From positions 1-61,146 of the forward strand of contig JAMCQI010000062.1 of the NCBI GenBank assembly GCA_023381515.1: a stretch of DNA of 61,146 nt, in the 5' to 3' direction. A model generated the notes under the pieces. That model was not told the origin of the DNA. It saw only the letters and a program-made list of their open reading frames with translations, and ran no database searches. This document shows, piece after piece, positions 54,135-61,146 of this stretch. The position numbers and the translations under genes were made by a program. The DNA comes from Chloroflexota bacterium (GTDB lineage: Bacteria > Chloroflexota > Anaerolineae > UBA4142). Every line of letters starts with the position of its first letter. Position 1 is the stretch's first letter.

Positions 54135-54163
54135 ATTATAGCGGATTTAAGGTGCGATGCCAA
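54135..54163 (-). promoter_or_regulatory. scpA promoter abutting its start codon
   Basis: On the minus strand TTGGCA (54163-54158), 17 nt, TATAAT (54140-54135), 7 nt, ATG. The -35 hexamer overlaps the start codon of the divergent ABC ATPase gene (54157). Confidence 0.8.
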
Positions 54164-54831
54164 ACGCTCTGATTCGCCTCGAAAATGTGACCCGCGTCTA
54201 TGCCGTTGGCAAACGACAGCTTTACGCATTGCGCGATGTTTCCCTCGAAATCTGTTCCGGCGAATTCGTCGCCATTACGGGCCCATCTGGCAGCGGCAAA
54301 TCGACTTTGCTCAGCCTCATCGGCGGAATCGACAAGCCGGATATGGGCCGGGTGTGGGTAGGAGATCACCGGATTGACCTTCTGGATGAGAACACGCTGG
54401 CCAAATGGCGAGGCGGCAGCATCGGCATCGTGTTCCAATTCTTTCAACTCCTGCCCACTCTTACGGCGCTCGAAAACGTCATGCTTCCGATGGAGTTGCG
54501 CAACACATTTGCGAATCATCGCCGCCAGCGAGCGATCGAGTCTCTCACCCTGGTTGGTCTCGCCGACCGCACTACTCAGCTCCCCTCCGAGCTCTCCGGC
54601 GGCGAGCAGCAGCGCGTCGCGCTCGCGCGTGCCCTCGCCAACGATCCGCCCATCCTCCTTGCCGACGAGCCCACCGGCAACTTGGACAGCGACACGGGCC
54701 GACGTATAATTGACTTGCTGCTGAAGCTGAACCATTCCGGCAAGACGATCGTCCTGGTGACGCACGAAGAAGAACTGGCCTGTGCCGCCCGCCGTGTCGT
54801 CCGTGTCCGCGATGGCCACATCGTCACGTGA
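54157..54831 (+). CDS. ABC transporter ATP-binding protein (LolD/MacB type)
   Basis: 224 residues. Walker [10 protein letters not shown] (42-50), [20 protein letters not shown] (Q-loop), [15 protein letters not shown] signature and [11 protein letters not shown]alker B, H-loop in VTHEEE. This subgroup serves MacB- or LolCDE-type permeases, but no permease gene follows; the next gene is a DUF922 protein. Its start codon lies within the scpA promoter. Confidence 0.92.
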   Translation: MPNALIRLENVTRVYAVGKRQLYALRDVSLEICSGEFVAITGPSGSGKSTLLSLIGGIDKPDMGRVWVGDHRIDLLDENTLAKWRGGSIGIVFQFFQLLPTLTALENVMLPMELRNTFANHRRQRAIESLTLVGLADRTTQLPSELSGGEQQRVALARALANDPPILLADEPTGNLDSDTGRRIIDLLLKLNHSGKTIVLVTHEEELACAARRVVRVRDGHIVT

Positions 54832-55771
54832 CCCACCTTCAGTCATCGGGAGCTTTCGGAGCCATGATTTGAATCAATCCAACGGGCGCGTTGTCCTAGT
54901 TATTGGCGTTCTTCTCGCCGCGTGTTGCTGTCTGTCTGCCGCTGGGTTCCTCCTTGTCCTCCGCTCGTTCCCCGAGGCGTCTTCCCTCTCGAGCGCCTTG
55001 GTGGACAAGACGATCATCGCGACTCTCGTCTCTCAAGATGCGGCCAACCCGTCGGAGACGCCTGTCTCCATTTTGAACACGACGCCAAGCGCGAGCGATT
55101 CGCGAACTCCGTCGACCCAACCACCGGTCCTCCCGCCGAGTGATACCGTTCCTTCTGCTACTCCCAGCCAGTCGTCCGCCGGTTCTCCGCGCGATCCATA
55201 TGTGGTGATCGTTCCGACCCCTACGGCGCCGAATCTCCGTTATCCGATTGGTTTCGATTCCAGTCTAAAGATCGTGACCTATCCCGTTTCGGGGGTGACC
55301 GAACGGGAGCTGAGTAACTCGCTCAGCGCGAATGCTTTGCCGGACCCTCATGAGCAAAACAATAGGTATTATGCGCGCACCGATTGGTACCTGTCCGCGC
55401 ATTGGAACTGGATGCCCAGCTCGAAGGGTTGCGAGGTCTCCAGTGGGGACGTCTCCCTCGCGATGACAATGACCTTGCCCGCTCTCGCGACTCCCAATTC
55501 AGTCTCGCCTAGCGTCCTCGACCGGTGGGACACCTTTGTCGACAATACGGTCCTTCACGAATCTGGTCACGTGAAACTCGACCTCGCGGGGGCGCGACGC
55601 TATCAACAGGAATTGGGAACCTTTTCGCCCGCCGCAGACTGTAACAGTCTCAAGGGGGAATTGAGGGCGCTCTTTGACGACAACTACTCGGCGATCGACA
55701 AGGCGAATGTCGATTATGATGCCCAGACTCAGCACGGCATGGACCAGGGCGCCGTGTATCCACCAAGATGA
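54812..55771 (+). CDS. DUF922-family putative secreted zinc protease
   Basis: 319 residues. Membrane segment at about 25-48, Thr/Ser/Pro-rich linker (about 70-130), then the DUF922 domain with WNWMPS and the metal-binding LHESGHVKL (HExxH). The frame starts inside the ABC gene; the ATG at 54812 gives a 20-nt overlap. The domain is thought to be a zinc metalloprotease on sequence grounds only. Confidence 0.82.
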   Translation: MATSSRDPPSVIGSFRSHDLNQSNGRVVLVIGVLLAACCCLSAAGFLLVLRSFPEASSLSSALVDKTIIATLVSQDAANPSETPVSILNTTPSASDSRTPSTQPPVLPPSDTVPSATPSQSSAGSPRDPYVVIVPTPTAPNLRYPIGFDSSLKIVTYPVSGVTERELSNSLSANALPDPHEQNNRYYARTDWYLSAHWNWMPSSKGCEVSSGDVSLAMTMTLPALATPNSVSPSVLDRWDTFVDNTVLHESGHVKLDLAGARRYQQELGTFSPAADCNSLKGELRALFDDNYSAIDKANVDYDAQTQHGMDQGAVYPPR

Positions 55772-55781
55772 GGTTTAGCGA

Positions 55782-56474
55782 ATGCTCTTTGCCGGATTTG
55801 GATTTGAGATTGTCTATTTGATTATTGCGCTCTTGGTCGCGCTTACCATTCATGAGGCCAGTCACGCCTTGGTCGCCTACCTGCTGGGCGACCCAACCCC
55901 GAAAAACATGGGCCGCCTTTCGCTGAACCCTTTCGCCCATCTCGACCCGTTGGGCGCCCTCATGATTCTTGTGATCGGTCTCGGATGGGGCAAACCCGTT
56001 CAGATCAATGCCGAGAAACTAAAGCCAGGACCCAAGGTCGGTATGGCGCTTGTGGCCATGGCAGGACCCGTCTCGAATGTCCTCCTCGCCGCCGTCGTCG
56101 GCCTACCGCTTCGCTTTCACCTGGTTTCGCTTCTTCCTCAACGGATCGCTCAATTTGATTTCCTGCCGTCTGGCTATCACGTTCTCTATTTCTCCTTCGG
56201 CCTCTTGCTCGTGTTCACCGTCTACCTCAGCCTTGCTCTCGCCGTCTTTAACCTGATTCCGATCAGCCCGCTTGACGGATCTCGGCTCTGGCAAATCATC
56301 CTGCCGAACAGTTGGTACTATCGATTTGCACGCTTTGAGATCCTCGGGCTTGGCTTGGTGATCGCCCTCGTCCTTTCAGACCGCTACCTGAACACGAACA
56401 TACTCACGAGCGTCCTGATTCCACCGGTTGGTTTTCTATGGCGCCTGCTCATCGGCATGACTCCGCCTTTCTAG
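55782..56474 (+). CDS. M50-type site-2 protease family protein
   Basis: 230 residues, six helices. The zinc motif HEASH is at 24-28 and the second ligand in PLDGSRLW. The C-terminal PDZ domain of RseP-type proteases is absent, so it is of the SREBP-like short type found widely in Chloroflexota. It cleaves membrane-bound regulators; the substrate is unknown. It starts 10 nt after the DUF922 gene. Confidence 0.9.
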   Translation: MLFAGFGFEIVYLIIALLVALTIHEASHALVAYLLGDPTPKNMGRLSLNPFAHLDPLGALMILVIGLGWGKPVQINAEKLKPGPKVGMALVAMAGPVSNVLLAAVVGLPLRFHLVSLLPQRIAQFDFLPSGYHVLYFSFGLLLVFTVYLSLALAVFNLIPISPLDGSRLWQIILPNSWYYRFARFEILGLGLVIALVLSDRYLNTNILTSVLIPPVGFLWRLLIGMTPPF

Positions 56475-56525
56475 ACTCCGTTTCCGTCATCATTCCTTTC
56501 ATTTCACAGGGCTGAGTCTTCGTGC

Positions 56526-56531
56526 TATAAT
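56526..56531 (+). promoter_or_regulatory. aspS -10 element
   Basis: Perfect TATAAT with only a weak -35 match (TTTCAC, 18 nt upstream); AAAGGA lies 8-13 nt before the ATG. Confidence 0.5.
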
Positions 56532-56561
56532 CAATCATCATTTGCAAAAGGAATCATTTCC

Positions 56562-58334
56562 ATGCTCAAATCTGTTACCTGCGGCGAACTCCGCAAAGAG
56601 AACGTCGGTGGGGCCGTGACTCTCGCGGGTTGGGTTCACCGCCGCCGCGACCACGGCGGCCTCATTTTTATTGACCTGCGGGACCACTTTGGCATCACGC
56701 AGGTCGTTTTCAATCCTGCCATCTCGCTCCAGGCGCATGAGCTTGCTTCCTCCTTTCGTCCGGAATTCGTCGTACGCGTCAGGGGCAAAGTCGAGCTGCG
56801 CCCCGAAGGTCAAGAGAACCCGAATCTACCGACGGGCGCGATCGAAATCGTCGCCGAGCAAGCGGAGCTGCTAAACGAAGCGAAGCAGACCCCTTTTCTC
56901 ATCAATGTCGAGGAAAATGTAGATGAGGCTCTTCGTCTCCGCTATCGCTATCTCGACCTGCGTCACGAGCGCCTGCAGCGCAACCTTATGCTTCGCCATC
57001 GGGTCATCAAATTCATTCGCGACTTTCTTGATGCCCGCGGTTTCATCGAAATAGAGACGCCAATCCTGATCAAGAGCACCCCCGAAGGCGCGCGTGATTA
57101 TGTCGTTCCAAGCCGGGTTCGACCGGGTGAATTCTATGCCCTTCCACAGTCTCCACAGCAGCTAAAACAGCTGCTCATGGTCGCGGGCTTTGACCGCTAT
57201 TACCAGATCGCACGCTGCTTCCGGGACGAGGACCTTCGCGCCGACCGCCAGCCAGAATTCACGCAGCTGGACATTGAAATGGCTTTTGTCGAGCAGGAGG
57301 ATATCCTCAATCTGGTCGAAGGCTGCTTTACGCAACTCGTCCAAACGGTCACGCCGTGGAAGCATGTGGTCTCGCCGTTTCCTCGCATGACGTATGCGGA
57401 AGCCATGGCGCGCTATGGCAGCGACAAGCCCGATCTGCGCTTTGGACTTGAGCTTGTGGATGTGAGTGAAATCGTGGCTCACAGCAATTTCAACGTGTTC
57501 AATTCGGCGGTCGAATCCGGCGGCCAAGTAAAGGGGATTCGGGTCCCCGGCTGTGCTCAGTATACTCGCAAGCAGTTGGACGAGGTAGCCGACATAGCCA
57601 AGGCCAAAGGGGCGCACGGTCTTGCGACCATCGCGCTGACGGCCCAAGGCATCAAATCTCCCCTGACCAAGTTCCTTTCCGACGGCGAGATGCAGGCGAT
57701 CGTGGAGCGCCTGCAAGCTCAGGAAGGAGATCTGCTTCTCCTCGTGGCGGATGCAGCCAATGTCGTCGCCGCCGCGCTGGGTGCGCTCCGACTGGAAATG
57801 GGGCATCGGTTGAATCTAGCCGAAAAGGACCTCCTGGCCTTTGCCTGGGTGGTCGATTTTCCCCTTGTCGAATGGAACCCGGACCTGAAGCGTTGGGACG
57901 CGGCTCATCACCTGTTCACTTCTCCCAAAACGGAAGACATTCCACTTCTCGAGACCAACCCCGGCCGGGTCCGCGCCAATTCGTACGATCTGGTGTGCAA
58001 TGGTTTCGAGTTGGCGAGCGGCAGCATCCGTATCCACCGGCGCGAGGTACAGGAAAAGATCCTCGAGCTGCTGAACTACTCCCGCGAGGATGCCCAAGCC
58101 CGTTTCGGTCATATGCTGACGGCGTTTGAATACGGTGCGCCCCCGCACGGCGGCATTGCTCCCGGCATCGACCGCCTGGTGGCCATCCTCTGTGACGAGA
58201 CGAGCATCCGCGAGGTGGTTGCGTTCCCCAAGACCGCGCAGGCAACTGATCTGATGACGAGTGCTCCGTCAGAGATCACTCCGGAGCAGCTTGACGAACT
58301 CCATCTATCCATCCGGTCGGATAAGAACTCGTGA
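56562..58334 (+). CDS. aspS: Aspartate-tRNA ligase
   Basis: 590 residues, bacterial type. N-terminal OB fold ([24 protein letters not shown]), motif 2 [22 protein letters not shown] insertion (about 285-420) and motif 3 [11 protein letters not shown]. It charges tRNA-Asp, or both tRNA-Asp and tRNA-Asn if the genome lacks AsnRS. The asparaginase downstream is not its partner in any obvious way. Confidence 0.97.
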   Translation: MLKSVTCGELRKENVGGAVTLAGWVHRRRDHGGLIFIDLRDHFGITQVVFNPAISLQAHELASSFRPEFVVRVRGKVELRPEGQENPNLPTGAIEIVAEQAELLNEAKQTPFLINVEENVDEALRLRYRYLDLRHERLQRNLMLRHRVIKFIRDFLDARGFIEIETPILIKSTPEGARDYVVPSRVRPGEFYALPQSPQQLKQLLMVAGFDRYYQIARCFRDEDLRADRQPEFTQLDIEMAFVEQEDILNLVEGCFTQLVQTVTPWKHVVSPFPRMTYAEAMARYGSDKPDLRFGLELVDVSEIVAHSNFNVFNSAVESGGQVKGIRVPGCAQYTRKQLDEVADIAKAKGAHGLATIALTAQGIKSPLTKFLSDGEMQAIVERLQAQEGDLLLLVADAANVVAAALGALRLEMGHRLNLAEKDLLAFAWVVDFPLVEWNPDLKRWDAAHHLFTSPKTEDIPLLETNPGRVRANSYDLVCNGFELASGSIRIHRREVQEKILELLNYSREDAQARFGHMLTAFEYGAPPHGGIAPGIDRLVAILCDETSIREVVAFPKTAQATDLMTSAPSEITPEQLDELHLSIRSDKNS

Positions 58335-58345
58335 CACGCGGTGAC

Positions 58346-58374
58346 TTGACAAGGCTATGCGATGGTGATAACAT
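58346..58374 (+). promoter_or_regulatory. Strong promoter with no downstream gene
   Basis: Consensus TTGACA (58346-58351), 17 nt, TAACAT (58369-58374). No reading frame follows; see the RNA at 58381. Confidence 0.8.
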
Positions 58375-58380
58375 TTTAGT

Positions 58381-58617
58381 TGCAGCCCTGCGGTGTGCGT
58401 GATGCGGTTCTGGAGTTTGAGCCAACGTTTACAAAGAGGGAGCTGATTTCTGCTGAGAGCGCGTCCACTCGTTTAGAGACCGGGCCACTCGAAGAGTAGG
58501 CAACCCACCTGCGTCAGCAGGTTCACAACCCTGGTCGCACACGGCACGGTGGGGATTGCGTGCGAAACAGAAAAGCGGGCCGCGAATGTATTCGCGGCCC
58601 GCTTTTCTGTTTCATTA
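58381..58617 (+). ncRNA. Candidate structured small RNA, about 235 nt
   Basis: It runs from the expected start of the strong promoter at 58346 to the T tail of the 24-bp hairpin terminator. There is no supported reading frame. The body (58381-58560) can fold on itself: GGTGTGCG (58392-58399) pairs with CGCACAC near 58535, extending outward with mismatches to about 12 pairs between the two ends. Internal hairpins include ACCTGC-GTCA-GCAGGT (58505-58520) and ACTC-GAA-GAGT. It is not recognised as tmRNA, RNase P RNA or SRP RNA; size and closed ends are like 6S RNA, but I cannot confirm it. Confidence 0.6.
58564..58613. terminator. Perfect 24-bp hairpin terminator
   Basis: GAAACAGAAAAGCGGGCCGCG (58564 onward) mirrors exactly to 58613, with only GT in the centre; the A and T runs at each end make it able to act in both directions. 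Confidence 0.93.
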
Positions 58618-58655
58618 GAATTTACCTTCAGTTGATTAGAAATTTCAATGGGGGC

Positions 58656-58684
58656 TTGACACTCTGTTTTCATTGTGCTATTCT
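58656..58684 (+). promoter_or_regulatory. Promoter of the MBL-asparaginase pair
   Basis: Consensus TTGACA (58656-58661), 17 nt, TATTCT (58679-58684); leader about 60 nt. Confidence 0.75.
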
Positions 58685-58753
58685 TGTCGCCGCTAGTTTG
58701 TCGATAGATTCACAACTATCCTGTGAACGAGCCCCCACTGAGGTGAATGCGCG

Positions 58754-59599
58754 ATGCGCAAGGAACGCGTGACGGAGAACGTGTACGTTTTTACGAGTGA
58801 AGCGTACGCTCAGGTCAATGCCGGTGCCGTGGTTACCCGGGAAGGTGTGGTCGTGATCGACACGTTGCCTTTTCCGCGCGAGACCAAGGAGATGATCGAT
58901 TTCCTGCGCGGCGAGTCTGACCGAGGGATCCGTTACGTTATCAACACTCATCATCACGCCGACCACGTCTATGGCAATTTTCTTTTCGAAGACGCGGATA
59001 TCATTTCGGGCGAGCGCTGTCGAGAGATCATGCGCAAGTCCGGGGAGAAGAACCTCGCCGAGGCCAAGGCCCAAACGCCCGAACTGGCCGAGGTGCGTCT
59101 TCGTCTTCCAAATCTTGCTTTTCCGGACAAAATGTCCCTCTTTTTGGGAGAGCGGGTGATGCGTTTGATGGCGTTGCCCGGACACACAGCCGATGGAATT
59201 GGCGTCTATCTCGAAGGAGACAAGATCCTCTTCTCCGGTGACGCCGTAATGCCGATTCCCTACATCTTCTGGGGAGACCGGCAGATGGCCGTAGACAGTT
59301 TGCACCAGATCCAGGAAATGAATATCGAGGATATCGTGCAGGGCCACGGGGATGTGCTTCTGAAAGGGGAGATTGACGAAACCCTCGAATCCTCGGTTGC
59401 CTATCTCGACTGCATCTATGAAAAGGTCAAAAGCAAGCTCGCCGTGCGCACTTCCAAAGAGCGCATGGTGAACGAGATTACGCTCGAGTCCTGCGGTTTT
59501 TCCCCGATTGCCCTCGACGGTCTGGTCAAGCAGTTGCACAGAAGCAATATCCTTCGGGTTTATCAGAACCTCACGGCCAAGAGCCGCCAGACGGCTTGA
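58754..59599 (+). CDS. MBL-fold metallo-hydrolase
   Basis: 281 residues. HHHADHVYGN (66-74; HxHxDH) gives the metal site, with LPGHTADG and GHGDVLLKG for later ligands. A general metallo-beta-lactamase-fold hydrolase of the SoxH/flavorubredoxin-like type; the substrate is unknown. Its TGA overlaps the ATG of the asparaginase gene (ATGA), so the two are translationally coupled. Confidence 0.9.
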   Translation: MRKERVTENVYVFTSEAYAQVNAGAVVTREGVVVIDTLPFPRETKEMIDFLRGESDRGIRYVINTHHHADHVYGNFLFEDADIISGERCREIMRKSGEKNLAEAKAQTPELAEVRLRLPNLAFPDKMSLFLGERVMRLMALPGHTADGIGVYLEGDKILFSGDAVMPIPYIFWGDRQMAVDSLHQIQEMNIEDIVQGHGDVLLKGEIDETLESSVAYLDCIYEKVKSKLAVRTSKERMVNEITLESCGFSPIALDGLVKQLHRSNILRVYQNLTAKSRQTA

Positions 59600-60558
59600 T
59601 GAAGCGCATCGTCATCCTCACAACCGGGGGCACGATCGCGATGCGCGCTTTTCCCGAAGCGGGCGGTGCGATCCCAGCTCTCGGCGGCGCCGATTTCACG
59701 TCGGCTCTCCCTCAAACGTTGGCCGAACTCCGGACCGAGGAATTCTCCAATCTTCCTAGTGCCCATTTTGGGATCGACCAGCTCTGGGAGCTTTCTCGCC
59801 GTTTGAACGCGCTCGTGGCGGATGATCAGGTGGACGGAGTGGTGGTGACGCACGGAACCGATACTTTGGAGGAATCCGCCTATCTGTCCGATCTCACAAT
59901 CGATTCTCCCAAGCCGGTCGTGTTTACGGGCGCGATGCGCACTGCTTCTGACCTTGGATATGAGGGCTTGGCGAACCTCTCGGCCTCGGTCCGTGTCGCC
60001 GCAAGCGACGCCGCGCGCGATCTCGGCACGCTGGTCGTGTTCAACGACGAGATTTACAGCGCACGGGATGTGACCAAGGGGCACCCGACCGCGCTGGAGA
60101 CTTTTCGCTCGACCGAGTTCGGCCCGCTTGGGCGGGTCGATTATGCCGGTGTCCTCATCGCGTACAAGCCGCTCTTGCGCGAATTCATCCCTGCCAGGCA
60201 CCTCGACCCGAACGTTCACCTCCTGAAAGCCGTCGCCGGCGGCGGGACCCAACTCTTGGACTATTTGGTAGAGCTTCCCGCGCACGGAATCGTGCTAGAG
60301 GCACTAGGTGGAGGCCGAGTGCCGCCCGCCTGGCTGCCGTGCATCGATCGAGCCGTGACGAGTAGGATCGCCGTCGTGATCACATCCCGCGCGGGCTCGG
60401 GGCGGACGGTTGACCGCTACGGTTATGAAGGGTCGCACCATGACCTCGTCCGCCTCGGCTGCTGGTTTGCGAACGGGCTCGATGGAATCAAAGCCCGCAT
60501 CAAGTTGATGGCGGCGCTCGGAACATCCGACCCGGCCGGTTACTTTGCGCACGCATAG
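59599..60558 (+). CDS. ansA: L-asparaginase family protein
   Basis: 319 residues. The first catalytic motif TTGGTIAM (Thr12 nucleophile) and the second THGTDTLEESAY are intact; VFTGAMR and the C-terminal region fit type I/II asparaginases. It hydrolyses asparagine, and perhaps glutamine, to the acid and ammonia. No signal peptide, so it is the cytoplasmic type. A TTG at 59596 is also in frame; the ATG overlapping the upstream stop is preferred. Confidence 0.92.
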   Translation: MKRIVILTTGGTIAMRAFPEAGGAIPALGGADFTSALPQTLAELRTEEFSNLPSAHFGIDQLWELSRRLNALVADDQVDGVVVTHGTDTLEESAYLSDLTIDSPKPVVFTGAMRTASDLGYEGLANLSASVRVAASDAARDLGTLVVFNDEIYSARDVTKGHPTALETFRSTEFGPLGRVDYAGVLIAYKPLLREFIPARHLDPNVHLLKAVAGGGTQLLDYLVELPAHGIVLEALGGGRVPPAWLPCIDRAVTSRIAVVITSRAGSGRTVDRYGYEGSHHDLVRLGCWFANGLDGIKARIKLMAALGTSDPAGYFAHA

Positions 60559-60595
60559 ATCGGTTCTCGAACAACAGGACCAAGCCCCTCGGCAT

Positions 60596-60779
60596 GTCAC
60601 TGCGAGGAGCGTCCGCGCCACCTTCGGTGGCGATGCGACGTCCCGTGGGATCGATGATCCCGCGATCTCCCGCGGGATCGATGATCCTGGAGACCCCCTC
60701 GGGACCATAGCGCGGCGGGCGCAATCCCCACGTGTGTCGGTGAGATTGCTTCGCCGCCCTCTGGGCGGCTCGCAATGAC
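60596..60779. repeat. Interspersed element B with GTCATTGCGAG-type ends
   Basis: Left end GTCACTGCGAGG (60596-60607), right end CTCGCAATGAC (60769-60779). It contains two 27-bp units related to those of element A (about 60644-60697, with GATCGATGATCC in place of GATCCGAGATCC), then CGGGACCATAGCG and GTGTCGGTGAGATTGCTTCG. Confidence 0.7.
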
Positions 60780-60843
60780 TAATGGAAGGACTCGCGTTCC
60801 CCCCGTCACACTTGCCCTTGCGCTCTATGCAAGGGTTGCGAGG
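60721..60843 (+). repeat. About 122-bp direct repeat, copy 1
   Basis: It begins GCAATCCCCACGTGTG and recurs at 61023-61146 with about two differences (one extra C and one G/C change). It includes the right part of element B plus about 60 nt outside its end. Confidence 0.85.
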
Positions 60844-60865
60844 CTTCGCCCCCTCGGCGCCCATG

Positions 60866-61081
60866 GTCATTGCGAGGCTTCGTCCTTTGCGTTTTAATGG
60901 ACGAAGCCGAAGCTATCTCCCTTTCCGTGGACGAAGCCGTACCCGTGAACTTTACGGGCGCAATCTTCACGCGGACGGACGAAGCAGTACCCGTGGGCTA
61001 TACGGGTGCAATCCCCACGCGCGCAATCCCCACGTGTGTCGGTGAGATTGCTTCGCCGCCCTCTGGGCGGCTCGCAATGAC
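60866..61081. repeat. Interspersed element C with GTCATTGCGAG ends
   Basis: Left end GTCATTGCGAGG (60866-60877), right end CTCGCAATGAC (61071-61081). The inside has degenerate repeats starting GGACGAAGC (at about 60899, 60931, 60978), some followed by TACCCGTG and a TACGGG(C/T)GCAATC segment, then the same right part as element B. Confidence 0.65.
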
Positions 61082-61146
61082 TAATGGAAGGACTCGCGTT
61101 CCCCCCCGTCACACTTGCCCTTGCGCTCTATCCAAGGGTTGCGAGG
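61023..61146 (+). repeat. About 122-bp direct repeat, copy 2 (reaches the window edge)
   Basis: Second copy of the segment at 60721-60843; the window ends inside or at its end, so its true right boundary is unknown. Confidence 0.85.

Noticed and set aside
58381..58560. Firm assignment of the small RNA as 6S, tmRNA or RNase P RNA
   Set aside because: No tmRNA tag or tRNA-like ends, no conserved RNase P core words, and 6S has too little sequence conservation to call by eye.

Overview
This 61 kb window looks like a chromosomal segment of an uncultured Chloroflexota bacterium, probably Anaerolineae-like. The signs are LysW-type amino-acid biosynthesis genes, many lipoproteins and envelope proteins with Thr/Pro-rich linkers, a SecD carrying a Thr/Pro-rich insert, and scattered rather than clustered housekeeping genes. 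This assignment is inference; there is no rRNA here. Most genes are ordinary core genes on the plus strand and no intact prophage or CRISPR array is visible.

Region 1 (1-12.8 kb): an NHL-repeat protein tail and a flippase-like membrane protein, then a long plus-strand run: sucC, an M20 peptidase, lysY, a small four-helix-bundle gene inside an inverted-repeat cassette, lysZ, an EamA protein, lysJ, a HIT protein, an unrecognised gene, sucD, a CCA-adding enzyme, a SpoIIE-type phosphatase and a small P-loop protein. The two succinyl-CoA synthetase genes flank the LysW-pathway genes.

Region 2 (12.8-23.9 kb): secD and secF are separate units, each with a consensus-like promoter and a similar terminator, split by a reverse-strand B12-binding radical SAM gene with an attenuator-like leader. 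Then come a GNAT acetyltransferase with a leaderless-looking promoter, three secreted or lipoprotein genes (two with CAP/SCP domains) and a soluble hybrid histidine kinase.

Region 3 (23.9-34.8 kb): reverse-strand hutH, an unknown gene and an amidohydrolase; a tyrosine recombinase near tRNA-Arg(TCT); a HAD hydrolase with a beta-propeller lipoprotein; a response regulator and membrane proteins.

Region 4 (34.8-48.7 kb): argF, then a TPR protein, the c-di-AMP synthase cdaA with its YbbR partner, a YfhO-like membrane protein, scpB, rluB, cmk and plsC in close order. Next is glmS, preceded by a recognisable glmS self-cleaving ribozyme that carries an extra internal domain of about 78 nt.

Region 5 (48.7-61.1 kb): an S9 peptidase, small membrane peptides, a decayed ABC-exporter tail, scpA divergent from an ABC ATPase, DUF922 and M50 proteins, aspS, a probable novel structured small RNA bounded by a strong promoter and a perfect 24-bp hairpin terminator, an MBL hydrolase overlapping an asparaginase, and a family of short interspersed elements ending in GTCATTGCGAG inverted repeats.

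Promoters resembling the sigma-70 consensus (TTGACA, 17 nt, TATAAT) are unusually easy to read. Several lie so close to start codons that the mRNAs should be leaderless.
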